From contig JALUTQ010000001.1 of the NCBI GenBank assembly GCA_032718865.1, positions 62,001-126,000 on the forward strand: a DNA stretch of 64,000 nt, given 5' to 3'. The DNA is from Tilletia caries. Taxonomy: Eukaryota; Basidiomycota; Exobasidiomycetes; Tilletiales; Tilletiaceae. Of this stretch, positions 52,577 to 63,051 are shown piece by piece (positions within the stretch are counted from its first letter, which is position 1; every line of letters starts with the position of its first letter). The translations under genes were made by a program, and so were the position numbers. The notes under the pieces were generated by a model, which saw nothing but the letters and a program-made list of their open reading frames with translations, ran no database searches and was not told the DNA's origin.

Positions 52577-53185
52577 ATGCGGTACTCCACGATCACCCTC
52601 TCCGCGATGGTGCTGTGCGCCTTCTTCATTCAAGCATCTGCGGCACTGCCGACAGCTGCCTCCTCAGGTCTCAGCGCGTCGTCGGATGCCATCCTCGGGC
52701 TTCGAGCAGCAGCTCGGCCAAGTTTCGTCGATAGCAATCAACGGATCGTGATCCGCCAGTCCCAAGAAGTGCTGCTCGCCGATGGCCTGCACGGCCTCTC
52801 CTGGTCGTCTGCGGCCGCATGGCTCCACAAGCCAGCCTCCCGCACATCTTTCCTGTCGCCAGCGACGTCCAAGACAGTATCGGAGTTTCAGGAGACCTCC
52901 ATGTCGCGTATCACGAAGTGGCTCGATGAGGCGGATGCCAAGAACAGTGCGAAGGAGGCTGCGCAGGCGCAAGGGCAGTCCGCGCCGGCCGGTGGGCGAT
53001 ACACGCTCGAGGAGAAGGGCAAGCAGGAGATCAACGAAGGCAGCGGCATACCCGGCAGCAGTGGCAGCGACGCATTCTTTGATCATACGGCGAAAGGATC
53101 CGAGAGCGACTCGTGGTCAAATTCCAATGCCTGGCTGCATAAGCCCTCGTACCGGACTTGGTTTACTGGGATAAGGCACAAGTGA
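52577..53185 (+). CDS. Small secreted protein with duplicated AWLHKP motif
   Basis: A 202-residue single-exon frame starting MRYSTITLSAMVLCAFFIQA; the first 22 residues are a typical signal peptide ending ASAALP. No cysteine-rich fold, transmembrane segment or enzyme motif is seen. Two matching segments, SWSSAAAWLHKPASRTSF (about 75-92) and SWSNSNAWLHKPSYRTWF (about 180-197), flank a polar middle part, and the protein ends four residues after the second. Such repeats with a conserved W-L-H-K-P core are unusual. Inference: a secreted or wall protein, possibly an effector-like protein. I know of no named family. Confidence 0.75.
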   Translation: MRYSTITLSAMVLCAFFIQASAALPTAASSGLSASSDAILGLRAAARPSFVDSNQRIVIRQSQEVLLADGLHGLSWSSAAAWLHKPASRTSFLSPATSKTVSEFQETSMSRITKWLDEADAKNSAKEAAQAQGQSAPAGGRYTLEEKGKQEINEGSGIPGSSGSDAFFDHTAKGSESDSWSNSNAWLHKPSYRTWFTGIRHK

Positions 53186-53513
53186 AGGCGGAAGCTGCCT
53201 CACGTGTCCTTCTTCCTTGAAGTCGTCGCCCGGTGAGCCAGGAGGATCGTCACGTGTTGCAATCGCACAGCTCATCAGAGAGCCCGGAGCGTGCGCCTCA
53301 TGGGCTCCCCTTCTTCCGCAACCTCGCAACCTCGCAACCTAACATACATTTGCCTTCAGCTTTCACTTGTTCTGAACTGGGACGAGCCGTGCGCAAAGCT
53401 CATTTAACAACTGTGTGAATTCTGATGCATTTCCCACTCACTCTCGAGCCGATGCTCTGACAGATCCAAGTTACTGGTCTTGGAGATCCCTAACCCAGTA
53501 CCCCAGCCCTCCA

Positions 53514-55150
53514 TCAGCTCGCCTGCCTGTTTGAAGATGTGACGATGCGGATCTGCATGCTCGACCGCAGCTCCGCGAGCGAGGGTAGGTCTTCCCCATT
53601 CACATCGCCATCGTCCCCCAGACCGCAGTCAGCCTCGGCCGAGGCACATGTGGGCACATATTCCTGGTGAGAAGCCGTGTCGTCGTTGCCTTCTGCATCC
53701 CCTTCGCCGTCGGAGTCGGGATGGTGGTCTTCGTCTCCGTCGTTCCCTGCCGCATGTATCGTCGTCGTTCCCCCTCCTGCTCTTCCGTATCCCAAGCCAT
53801 GATCTTCAGCTGCGCCATCACTCCCGCCGAGGGCATCGCTGAGCTCGTTCACAGCATGAAGAGGGACCCGGTCCCGCGCTTCCGGCGACTCGAGCTCGTC
53901 CATCAAGCTGAACATCAGTAGACCGTTCTCGGTCTCGAAGCCTGAGCCGGGGAAGTTGGACTGGCCCCATTGCGAGGGTGCGACGTGGTGATGGTCGAGG
54001 AGAGGAGGGGAGGAGGGAGGGACACGTTCGAATGGGCTAGACGAACGCGGCTTGACTTGGGGACTGCTGTACGGCTCCGGATCGCGTTGCGCCTTGAGTG
54101 CGTACTCCTTGGGATGGCCCGCAAGACCGTCCTCTACGAAGGAATCGGAACGCTGGTTGTACGTGCCCTGCTGCAGCATCGAGCCGTCCTGGGGCGAGCT
54201 GGACGGGTCATAGTTGCCTCGGACTTGCGCATGTATGCCGTGATCAGTTGTCGGGCGAAGTCTGGGACTCAGCACGCTGCCATTGTACCAGAATGAACCG
54301 TGGAAGAAAAGGCCATTGGACATCAGTTAACTGTTACAGTGAGGAAAGGAGTGCATGTAGTAGGCTCAGCATGTATGCGGACTCACAACTCCTGCGCAAA
54401 CTCGAAGTGGCCGCGGCCGCTTGCTGTGGGCTTCCAGGCAGCGCCGTCGTTGGAAGAAACCGGCTCCGGAGAAGAGCGTAAGGGCGCATACATTGACCCC
54501 TCTTGCTGACCAAAGTTGAGATCGCTTTCGGAAAGCAGGCCCAAGGGCGCATCAAGCCCCTGCCGCATGTTTTTCACCTCGTCGCCTCCTTCGCCAGACC
54601 GCATAACAGCCGCCTGAATGCTCGAGCCAGTATAGGTATTCGGGCTCGAACCCGCATACACGCGTCCTCCTTTCTCCGAGGCTTCGTCCGGACTGGGACT
54701 ACGCATGAAGCGCGTCGGAATGAAGATACCCGCCGACGAAGACGTCTTCATGGCTGCTCGAGCCGGTGTCGTCCCCAACCGACGAGGCGCCTTGCTGCCT
54801 CGCGAGCCACCAGACGATTCATGTCGATCATCAGTTGTGTCCCAGATACGACGTTTGGGGAGGAGAGGTGTGCGGAAGGGCTTGACGAGGATGGAGGGGA
54901 CGCCAATAGCCACGGCTTGACTGCTCGAGGACGGCATCACTTTGCGTTGACTGGCCCGCGGCGCGGGGGTCTTGGTGTGGTAGAGATCTCGGTCGGACGA
55001 AAGAGGAGGCGACGGTATGTCGTCCTTGATGCTGAGGTGAGCTGGAGGGTACGGTCTGGCGCGCGGCAAGGCTCGACGGGGAGGAGATGACTGGGGCGTC
55101 GACAGAGGACTCAGGCCGTCTATTGTGGTGACATCTTGTGTGAAGGGCAT
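53514..55150 (-). CDS. Unknown Ser/Pro-rich protein
   Basis: Two exons (55150-54387 and 54276-53514) joined by a GTGAGT...GGCAG intron give 508 residues. It starts MPFTQDVTTIDGLSPLSTPQ. Short conserved-looking patches are VAIGVPSILVKPFRTPLLPK, RRIWDTTDDR and TSSSAGIFIPTRFMRSPSP, then NENGLLMFSLMDELESPEAR-like helix (from ETENGLLMFSLMDELESP), and an acidic Asp/Glu/Gly-rich tail ending LPSLAELRSSMQIRIVTSSN. Many SP and TP pairs suggest kinase control. No domain is recognised. Low-complexity composition and lack of membrane segments fit a nuclear regulator, by inference only. Confidence 0.65.
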
Positions 55151-56294
55151 TTTCGAAGAGTGATCTTGAGGGCAGAAGTTCGAGGAAGGGAGTGTTCGAA
55201 TCACAATTCATGGTCGAGGTCAGGGGTCACAATCATTCGATGCAAGTGAGCATGATGCCACTCACTGACGCTGCTGCGAAGGACAGTGCTCCGAGGGAAA
55301 AAAGTGAGGACTGGACGCAGAAGAGATGGATGAATGCAAGAAGGAAAAAATGGAAGGCGAAGATTCAGTGGTTAGTTGATCCCCTAGCCTGCGCATACAT
55401 GCGCACACAAGCACAAACAACGTTGCAGTTCTTTCATTCCCTCGATGCTCGCCACCAACACGCAGAATGTGATTGCGACAGTAAGAGAAGGTGGACCAGA
55501 GGGAACAGCCACAAGAGGAGGAAGGGACGGAGAGTACGCTCCTGTTGTCGAGAAGGGGGTCAACCAGTCGGCCGCGGGAAGTGGTTTCGAACTTCGATGG
55601 CCTCCGACGTCGATACGAGGGTGGCCTTGATGTGATCACCCTCATCGTTGGAGACCAAAGCCTCGTTGAGGAGAAAGCTCCACCGTTGAGTCGTCGGCGT
55701 GGACGGAGGCCACCTTCTTGCTGGGCCCTCACCTGAGTCGGGATCGAGCCTGCAGGAAAGGGTCCCCCCCTTGGACTCCCACGCTCGTGTGTGGTAAGTG
55801 GTTTGGGATGAGTTTTCGACAACGACTCTTCTGTCGAACCGACAATAAGACGCCTCCACCTCCATCATCCATGTGGTCTGTGCCTGGAGAAGATCGCTGA
55901 TGACGGCGGTGGAGCACGTGGCGCGTGGCTGGGAAGTTTGCAACCCAGCACGCACGCATCACGCAAGGGCCAAGGCGAGAAAGCCAGTCCAGCTTCCCTG
56001 GGATCAGCTGGTTTTGCGTACGCGAGCTGGGAGGCCCCCTTGCAGGCTGAAGCGCGTCAGCGGCTTCCTTCCGCAGACGCAGAGAATCCGAGTAGTGATC
56101 ATGATGCAGTGATGCTGAGACGGAAGCGAGTGAGACGGCATGGTGGCTGGGATATGTGATAAGTAAGCGGGAGGGGAAGGAGGGAGGGAGTTCCCCATCA
56201 TGCCACGACGTCCACTTCACTTCCACAACCTTCACCCATCTGTCGATCTCATCCACACTCCTTCGTACTGCAACAGCACTCCTAGTCCCACGCC
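55151..56294. other. About 1.1 kb without a supported gene
   Basis: Frames open on both strands here overlap each other and have no family features. The last 120 bases before 56295 are CT-rich leader with TTCACTTCCACAACC-like sequence. The stretch should contain the promoters of two divergent genes, the Ser/Pro-rich protein and the mitochondrial protein. Confidence 0.45.
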
Positions 56295-57076
56295 ATGACC
56301 TTCCCATCCGCATTCGTTACCCGCTCCGCGCTCTCAGCAGCGCGCTCTCCCGCCGCAGCCGTCTCCGCGCGCCAAACGGCAGTCGCAAGCACAGCGCGCC
56401 GCAGCGCCGCCCGCTCCTACAGCTCCTCGCCCTCGGTCTCAGACCCGAAGATCACCTCCAAACTGCCCCAGGGCAGCGACTCCATCTGGGCCATCAGCTC
56501 CGTCCTCGTCTTTGGCTCCCTCTTCTTCTACCTCACATCCCCTCCCAAGGCGGGCGCCCACGGCCACGGAGGAGGACACGATGACCACAAGCAGAACAGC
56601 CATGCTAAGCCTGCTGTAAGCCCCGAGGAGGCGGAGGAGTCTGATGGAGAGTCAGGGGTCGACTTCGTCGTCGTTGACGAGCCTCAGCTGACCGTTCAAA
56701 CAGCCGGTGGTGATGTGAGTTTACGCCCCTGGCTAACGTGCTTGTTCCCCCTCTCTCTGACGCGTCGCGAATTCAATCTCCCACCCCCCCACAGGCCCTC
56801 AAGCAGCGCGAAACGGACGACCACGGCAAGCAAGCCCAGGCGAACAACAAGTCGGCACCACTGCCCAACCGGGGCGAGACCTTCGCCCAGGGAATAGCCG
56901 CCTCCAAGGACGGCAACCCCATCAGTGACCCCAAGGCCGTCGTCGCCAAGGCGCACGAGATAAAGAAGGAGAAGTACGGTCTCGCGGATGGGGGCAAGGA
57001 CGTCGCTGGGAATGCCTCCAAGTCGTCGTCGTCTTCTTCTGGCGGTGATGAGAAGAAGGAGAAGGAGGACAAGTAA
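56295..57076 (+). CDS. Probable mitochondrial single-pass membrane protein
   Basis: Two exons (56295-56714 and 56795-57076) give 233 residues. The N-terminus is rich in Arg, Ser and Ala without acidic residues (FVTRSALSAARSPAAAVSAR, later TARRSAARSYSSSP), a typical mitochondrial presequence ending RSYSS. One membrane helix follows (IWAISSVLVFGSLFFYLTSP, about 70-89), then a His/Gly/Asp-rich stretch (GHGGGHDDHKQ) and a polar tail with ALKQRETDDHGKQ and ETFAQGIAASKDGNPISDPK. The layout resembles poorly studied fungal mitochondrial inner-membrane proteins. Function unknown. Confidence 0.8.
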
Positions 57077-57436
57077 TTTGCGCACGCGTCGTGTTCCCTC
57101 TCTGTCATACCAGAGCCGGAATCTCCCAAGTCGTCTGATCGAAATCTTCAGTCAAAAAAAAATCAAGTCAATGTGTAACCAAAGGAAATCGCAAATGTGT
57201 TGTGAATCATGCTGGTGCAGTGTTCTGCAGACGTAGGCACGCGATATCTACGCGACGATTTGAATTTGATGGTATGATCCCGGCTTCGAAGACCAGGGGT
57301 GGTAAGGCGGACAATCCGTGGTCCGTAACAAGATGGAAGTTGAGGTAAAGCGAAGTATGCTGGAAAATGCGCATTGTTTTCATAGGCGAGCGACGCACGA
57401 TCGCGTCGCGAAAGAGACAAGTTGAGTCCCGGTGCC

Positions 57437-58456
57437 TCAGAAGCAGAAGACTTGCTGTGAATATCAGAGAAAAGACGGGAATTAGCCATGCCATGCCATG
57501 ACATGTCGATTCGCATTCGGAATCACAAAAACAAGAGGAAAAACTCACGTCGGGCAGCTTGCTGACTGTCCGTGGAGCATCGTACTTGAGAGCCTCGAGA
57601 TGCTTCTTCATCGCGTTGATCATCGGGGGCGGGCCTGGTGTCGTTGGAAGGGGGAAAAAAACAGAGAGGGATCAGCGAATGAGAAGCTCACATACTAATC
57701 CAGAGAGTTTTCAGACGTACCGCACATAAGGATCTTGATGTCACTTGCGGGAGCAGGCAGGTTCGCCTGAATGGCCTCCTGTGTCACAAAGCCCTCGCCA
57801 CCCTTCCACCCCTGGGGGGGCTTGTTCAGGAAGTAGAGAATCTTGAAGCGATCTGGGTTCTTGGCCGCGAGGACGTCGAGTTCCTTCTTCAGCAGGATAT
57901 CGGACTCCTCCACGTTGGCGTAGATGAGGCTGAGCTTGGTCTTGTCCTGCGGGTTCTTCAGCACGGCGCGGACGATCTGGAGACACGGGGTGAGACCGGT
58001 GCCGCCGGCGATCATGCCGATCTCGCGGGCCAGGCCGGGGGCGTAGCGCATCTGACCCTTGGGACCCTTGACGGCGATGGTGTCGCCCAGCTTGAGCTCG
58101 GCAAAGTGCTTGGAGATGTTGCCCTGCGGGTACGACTTGATGACGAGATCGAAGAAGCCGACGTCGTCGTCGGACGAGGTCGGGGTGTACGAGCGGGAGA
58201 CGTCCTTGCCGTTGATGTTGGCCTGGACGGTGATGTGCTGTCCGATGGGCAAGCCGAGGATGGCGTTCTTCTTGCCGAGCGCGAAGCGGTACAGAGCGGT
58301 GTTGGAGGAGATCTGGTCCTTGTGCTCGAGCTTGAAGTGCTGGTAGGTGCTCGGGTTGAGGACCGGTTTGGGCTTCTGTGCGTTGAAATAGAGGAGGGCG
58401 CTGACGCTGAGGAGGAAGCCGATGACGAGGGAGAGGAGGGCGGATTGGGAGGCCAT
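57437..58456 (-). CDS. CBR1: NADH-cytochrome b5 reductase
   Basis: Three exons (58456-57721, 57634-57549, 57454-57437) give 279 residues. An N-terminal helix (LLSLVIGFLLSVSALLYF) anchors it in the outer mitochondrial or ER membrane. FAD-binding motifs are RSYTPTSSDDDVGFFDLVIK (start of the RxYTP box) and FAELKLGDTIAVKGPKGQMR. The NADH side has GMIAGGTGLTPCLQ and IKILMCG joined over the second intron to GPPPMINAMKKHL, the CGPPPM motif. It ends DQVFCF as in other Cbr1 proteins; the last exon is 18 bases. An in-frame ATG at 58608 would add 51 residues with a second hydrophobic stretch; I prefer MASQSALL because its length fits the family. It moves electrons from NADH to cytochrome b5 for sterol and fatty-acid synthesis. 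Confidence 0.96.
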
Positions 58457-58879
58457 GATGTCGGTTGCTGCGGCGAGGTCGAGGAGGAGGGGGATGCGGG
58501 TGGTGCGTGCGACGAAGTGGGTGAGCAGGAGACAGGCGACGAAGGAGCCGAGCGTGGAGGCGATGAGGGTGAACTGCGCAGCGAGGACTTCGTTCCGGTT
58601 CTTCATGCGCTGGTCGTGGTCACTGTCGGTGGGGAGGACGTCAGCGTCAGCGCCAGCGTCAGCATTCTCTGGAATCTGGATGAAGTGAGTGAGTCGGTCA
58701 CCGAGCGTCGCTTCTTCGGTCCCACCCCGGAAATCGCGGCATCGCACAGAGATCGACACCCAACAAATAAACAAACAAACGTCGCCTCCCATAACAGACG
58801 CGTCTCGACTCTCGCTCTCTTCGAAGGACGCGTCGCTCTCTCAAGCCAGCGAAGAACACAGACACGTATTAGGAGGGCC
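58457..58879. promoter_or_regulatory. Divergent promoter region of CBR1 and the SET gene
   Basis: About 420 bases separate the two start codons. Both sides stay open for a while in the coding frames, so longer N-termini are possible for either gene. AACAAATAAACAAACAAACG at about 58764-58783 is the only A-rich element and may serve the SET gene. Confidence 0.45.
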
Positions 58880-61299
58880 ATGCGGAACAGAGGAGGAGCA
58901 ACGGCGCGTCAGGCGCGTCTCGCAGCAGCGCGTCAAGAGGAGGAGTACCGTCGCGCAGTCGCCCGCCGCAGAAAGGCCTCCTCCTCCCGCTCCCAGCAGT
59001 ACTACACCGACCCCCTCATCTCCGACCCCTTCCTGCCCCACCCGCCCGAGGGCACCTACGTCGAGGCCGGCGACGACGGCATCGACCCAGACATCGACGT
59101 CGCCCTCAACACCGATGTCCGCGCGCTCCGCAAGAAACCTAAGCTCGCCTTCGATCGCTTCGAAATTCGCTCCTTGTCCGCCGCGAGGATGGACGCGGTT
59201 AGGTTGCCGGATATCGCGCAGGCTGGTCGGAATATGGCTGTTAGTGAGGCGCTGCGGAGGGCGAGGATGAAGCGGAGTGCGAAGCTGTTGGAGGGGACGA
59301 CGTTTCTTCCCAGAGACAGCGTGCGGGAGATCGTCGGGACGCGCATACAGACCCTGACCGCAGGCGCGTCGCAGTCCCAAGCGAGTGGAAGCGGTACGTC
59401 GGGAGGATATGGGGCTGCTGGAAGCGCATCAGGCTCGGGTGATCCTGGCACGAGTCAGGAAGCTGCCATTTGGAAGAGTAAGAGCATTGCTGCTGCGATT
59501 GCACATCATCGCACGCTCTGGCTGGCCTGGGTTATGGAGCACGAAAATGGCACGGCCGACATCACGGTCTGCAACGAGATCGATAATGAGCCGTCTCCGC
59601 CCTGGGACTGGTGCTTTACGAATCAGTGAGTTGGGTGATCTTGTCATCAACTCACTTCTGTCCCATGCCGTGCGCTGACCATCGGTCTGGCGCCAAAAAA
59701 TAATCAGATACATGACCAACAACCTAGCCCCAGATGAGGCTGCCGATCCTCCCCTGCAGGGATGCTCATGCGAAGACGAGTGCGATCCAGCCACATGCGA
59801 GTGCTTTGCCCAACTCAAGCTCATCGACCCCATCACCTGGTCGACGGAGACCGACTTCGCATACAACCGCCACGGCCGTCTCCGAAACGGCCATTTCGAG
59901 CAGTGCGTCATCCTAGAGTGCAACGACACCTGCGGCTGCTCCGACTCCTGTCGGAACCGGCTCGTCCAGCACGGGCGTACCGTTCCGCTGGAAGTGTTCA
60001 AGACGGCGCACTGCGGCTGGGGTGTGCGCGCCAAGACGCTGATTCGGAAGAACGAGTTTATTGCGGCGTATGCGGGGGAGCTGATTGATACGGCGGGCAT
60101 GCATGAGCGCGGGAAGAGGTACTCGAAGACGGCGACGACGTATCAGTTGGATATTGACTCGTTCCATATCCGGTGCCTGACCCGGATCGGACCTTTCAAC
60201 GAGTGGAGACTGCAGCAGGGTGAGTCACTTGTCACACGAGCTTTCCCTGTCTCTCTCAGATTTGACCCCGCAAGAATCTGACGATGTCATGTCGGTCACC
60301 CAGGACTGGAGCCCATGGACCCTGCTCTGGAGGAGACGTATGCGGCTGCGGACGACTGGTGGGCGATTCATGACCCGGATCATGTTGACCCGATCCTCAC
60401 AGTCGATGCGGGACTGTGGGGCAACCTGACCCGGTTCTTCAATCATTCCTGCGATCCCAACATAGACATGTATCCGGTGAGTTTTCATGATGCACGCCCA
60501 GATGATAAACAAAACTGGTCAGTCTGATTGAACGTGAATTCGGTTTTCTGGATAGGTATACACGAGCTCGCAGGACATCATGCGACCTTACCTTGCCTTC
60601 TTTGCGCGACGAGACATTCCTGCAGGGCAGGAGCTGCGGTTCAACTACAATGGCGACCTTGTCGAAGAAGTGTCGGTTCGACCCGTGCCTGATGCGATGA
60701 CTCCGACGGGGGCCAACCAGCCGGGCACGACTCAGTCAGGCAAGACGAACGGCCGCGGCAAGGCGAACGAGAGCTCGTCTGCCCGAGGTCGAGAAGGTGG
60801 GGCCGGCCGGGGAGCTCGGGGCTGGGAGGACGAAGATGAGGATGAAGACGAAGACGACGACGGCAATACGGGACAGCGGTCTCGTCAGAAAGCGGTGGCG
60901 AAGGAACGTCGTCGACAGACGTTGTTGATGCAGCAGGATACGGCGTCGAAGCACAAGAAGAAACAGAATCAGGACCGGCTGTTGGCGGGGATGGACACTT
61001 CGCGGTCTCCTGAAAGAGGAGGAGGGGGAGGGCAAGAACAATCGATGCCGGAGTCGAGCTCGGCGATGAATGAGGCGGCGGCGGCCGCTGCTGTTGCCGT
61101 GGCTGAGCGGGATGGGTACGGGGGCACCTCCTCCTCCTCGAACGGGCCGTCGTCCTCTTCGACGGCTGCCCGTTCGCTGGGTGCGATGATGGCTGAGATT
61201 GTGCCGAGCGGGAGTCGGGAGGTCGAGCTTGTCGACGGCGTCAAGGCGATGGTCTGTCGCTGTGGAGCGCCGAACTGCAAGGGCCAGGTCTTCACTTGA
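58880..61299 (+). CDS. Pre-SET/SET/post-SET histone lysine methyltransferase, Suv39/Clr4-like
   Basis: Four exons (58880-59625, 59708-60219, 60304-60476, 60556-61299) give 724 residues. The pre-SET zinc cluster is CSCEDECDPATCECF followed by CNDTCGCSDSCRNRLVQHG (about 270-345). SET motifs are AHCGWGVRAKTLIRKNEF, YAGELID, LTRFFNHSCDPNIDMYP and FFARRDIPAGQELRFNYNGD, i.e. NHSC and the F/Y of the active site are present. Post-SET CRCGAPNCKG is at the very C-terminus (711-720). This layout is that of H3 Lys9 methyltransferases (Clr4, Dim-5), which build heterochromatin. I see no chromodomain; the N-terminal 250 residues contain a helical part (LPDIAQAGRNMAVSEALRRA). About 190 low-complexity residues with a Glu/Asp run separate SET from post-SET, where the family normally has a short linker. 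Confidence 0.95.
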
Positions 61300-61317
61300 G
61301 CGCTTGCTTGAGCCAAG

Positions 61318-61400
61318 CACTGCTACCATGGGGGTTGTTTTAAGGGATGTAAAGCGCTTCGTAATAATTTGTTTTACAATGATTTTACGGTTCTCTCAAA
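61318..61400 (+). repeat. 83-base dispersed repeat, copy 2
   Basis: This is the inverted copy of 18351-18433 with one mismatch. It begins 19 bases after the SET gene stop codon and precedes ORF1 of the DIRS-like element by about 400 bases, so it is probably the left terminal part of that element. The sequence after it (TCGTCGTGTGGCG) differs from copy 1. Confidence 0.8.
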
Positions 61401-61803
61401 ATCGTCGTGTGGCGCAGCCTCACTTGGCCTTTGGAGTCGTCCAAGAGGAGAGCATGCGAAGGAGACCGGGGGGGCTGCCGATGCTTTGTGCCACGCTCTC
61501 TACCTTTGACTGACACCCTTTGTTTTCCTTTGTGCAACCACTCTTCGGACCTCAGCCCGAGCAGCTCGAAAGCTGCCTTTGTCAAAGGGTCAGCAACAAA
61601 GCTATATATACGGCCATCCTCATCCACTTTCCTTCCTGGCAGCCCCCACATCACTCTCATCTGCTTCGCCTGCTCTCTTCCCTGATTCCTCTCTTTGCTC
61701 TCAGAATCTTTTTGATAAAGATTTCCGTCTTCCAGCTTCCTTGCTCATTAAGTCATTACTCTTCGTTTGCCCAACATTACCCTCCTTATCCCTTCTTCCC
61801 AAC

Positions 61804-63021
61804 ATGTCCGCCAACAATGCCGAAGATCCTCCCGCTCTCGCGGCTTCTTTGCGTTGTCTCGAACGCCTTCCCGATGCTCAGCGGCCCCTCGTCGAGCAGG
61901 CCATTCGTGCGCAGTTCGATGCGGATCAGCAGGCCTCTCAAGCTGCTGCCGCTCAAGAGGCCGAGGAAGAGGCCAATCGTCTCGACCTCGAGCGCCAGGA
62001 AATCGAAGCAGACGAGATTCGTCGCGCTGCTGCTGCCAAAGAACAAGAGGCACAGCTGGCTGCGGCCAAAAATCTCATCGATCTTGCCAAGGCACACGAT
62101 CTTCCCTCCGAGGGCAAAGGCAAGGGCCGACAGGTCATTCAAGACGATGCAATGTCCAACGACCTCGACATTCTTGTGGCGACCCCCTCTCAAAAAATTC
62201 GCGACAGGATTCGTGCATGCGAGTATATCGACCTCTGGCATCTCACCGCGGAGGGGATGGCAGCTGCCACCAAGTCGAAGATTTCCGGGGACACCAGTTT
62301 CGAGCTGGGGTCGGACGGTACGTTCAAGATCAAGGACTCGGTAACCGGCTTCCGACCGGATCAAGACCTCTCCATGCCCTCTTGGGTCACGGCCAATGGT
62401 CACTATGTGCGGTTGATGCAAGACGAAGGGGTGCCGGAGAACATCATTCAGTCAATGATTCGGCTCAATCACTTGCTCACGAACCATCCGGACTTCGAGC
62501 GCCACGGTCAAGCAATTCGGATGTGGCACCAGCATCAACGCCGTCAGTGGGTGATCAGTGGTCACCTAAACACCGATGGTGTCCGCTTCAACCTCGACAA
62601 ACCCAATCAAAATCACTACGACGCCATTCGGTTGCGACTGCTGGAGGAGCGCGCGGAGCGTCGGCTGGCTCCGGTCAAACGTACGTCCTCCGACGATCAC
62701 GCTCCCAGTGCAGACGGGGGCGGGTCTCGCCCCAAGGTCGCCCGCGTCGAGCGCACTCCGTTTCGGTGTTTCGTCTGCTTCTCAAGCGCAGCCGGTCATC
62801 CATTCACGACATGCGCTGCGAAAGAGAGGGTCGACGGCAAGCATCAACATGTCACCCGCGGCGCGTCGGGACGACCAGTCTTCGCCGACTCGCTCAAGCC
62901 GATCTGCATCAACTATCAGATCAAAGGGTGCACAGGCATCTGCCGCACCGGCGGAGTTCATCGATGTGCCAACTGCGGCATTGGCGGGCATGGATGTACT
63001 AAACTAGACAAGCTGTACTAG
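61804..63021 (+). CDS. DIRS-like ORF1 (Gag-like protein)
   Basis: A 405-residue intronless frame starting MSANNAEDPPALAASL. It has an Ala/Glu-rich helical N-terminal part (RLDLERQEIEADEIRRAA), a central region with LDILVATPSQKIRDRIR, YIDLWHLTAEGMAAA, SWVTANGHYVRLM and WHQHQRRQWVISG, and a C-terminal Cys/His cluster: RCFVCFSSAAGHPFTTC, then ICINYQIKGC and HRCANCGIGGHGC. The C-x2-C...G-x-C...H-x-C-x2-C-G-x2-x-H-G-C pattern is characteristic of Gag-like proteins of DIRS and Ngaro elements, in place of the CCHC knuckle of LTR elements. It should bind RNA and form particles. No break is seen, so it may be young. Confidence 0.85.
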   Translation: MSANNAEDPPALAASLRCLERLPDAQRPLVEQAIRAQFDADQQASQAAAAQEAEEEANRLDLERQEIEADEIRRAAAAKEQEAQLAAAKNLIDLAKAHDLPSEGKGKGRQVIQDDAMSNDLDILVATPSQKIRDRIRACEYIDLWHLTAEGMAAATKSKISGDTSFELGSDGTFKIKDSVTGFRPDQDLSMPSWVTANGHYVRLMQDEGVPENIIQSMIRLNHLLTNHPDFERHGQAIRMWHQHQRRQWVISGHLNTDGVRFNLDKPNQNHYDAIRLRLLEERAERRLAPVKRTSSDDHAPSADGGGSRPKVARVERTPFRCFVCFSSAAGHPFTTCAAKERVDGKHQHVTRGASGRPVFADSLKPICINYQIKGCTGICRTGGVHRCANCGIGGHGCTKLDKLY

Positions 63022-63051
63022 TAGTATGTGCGAGTGACAATGTGAAGAGCG

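Noticed and set aside
58106..58879. Extended plus-strand reading through the CBR1 gene into the SET gene
   Set aside because: The part before 58880 is antisense to CBR1 (EVGDxVE-type shadow). The SET protein is best started at MRNRGGATARQ.
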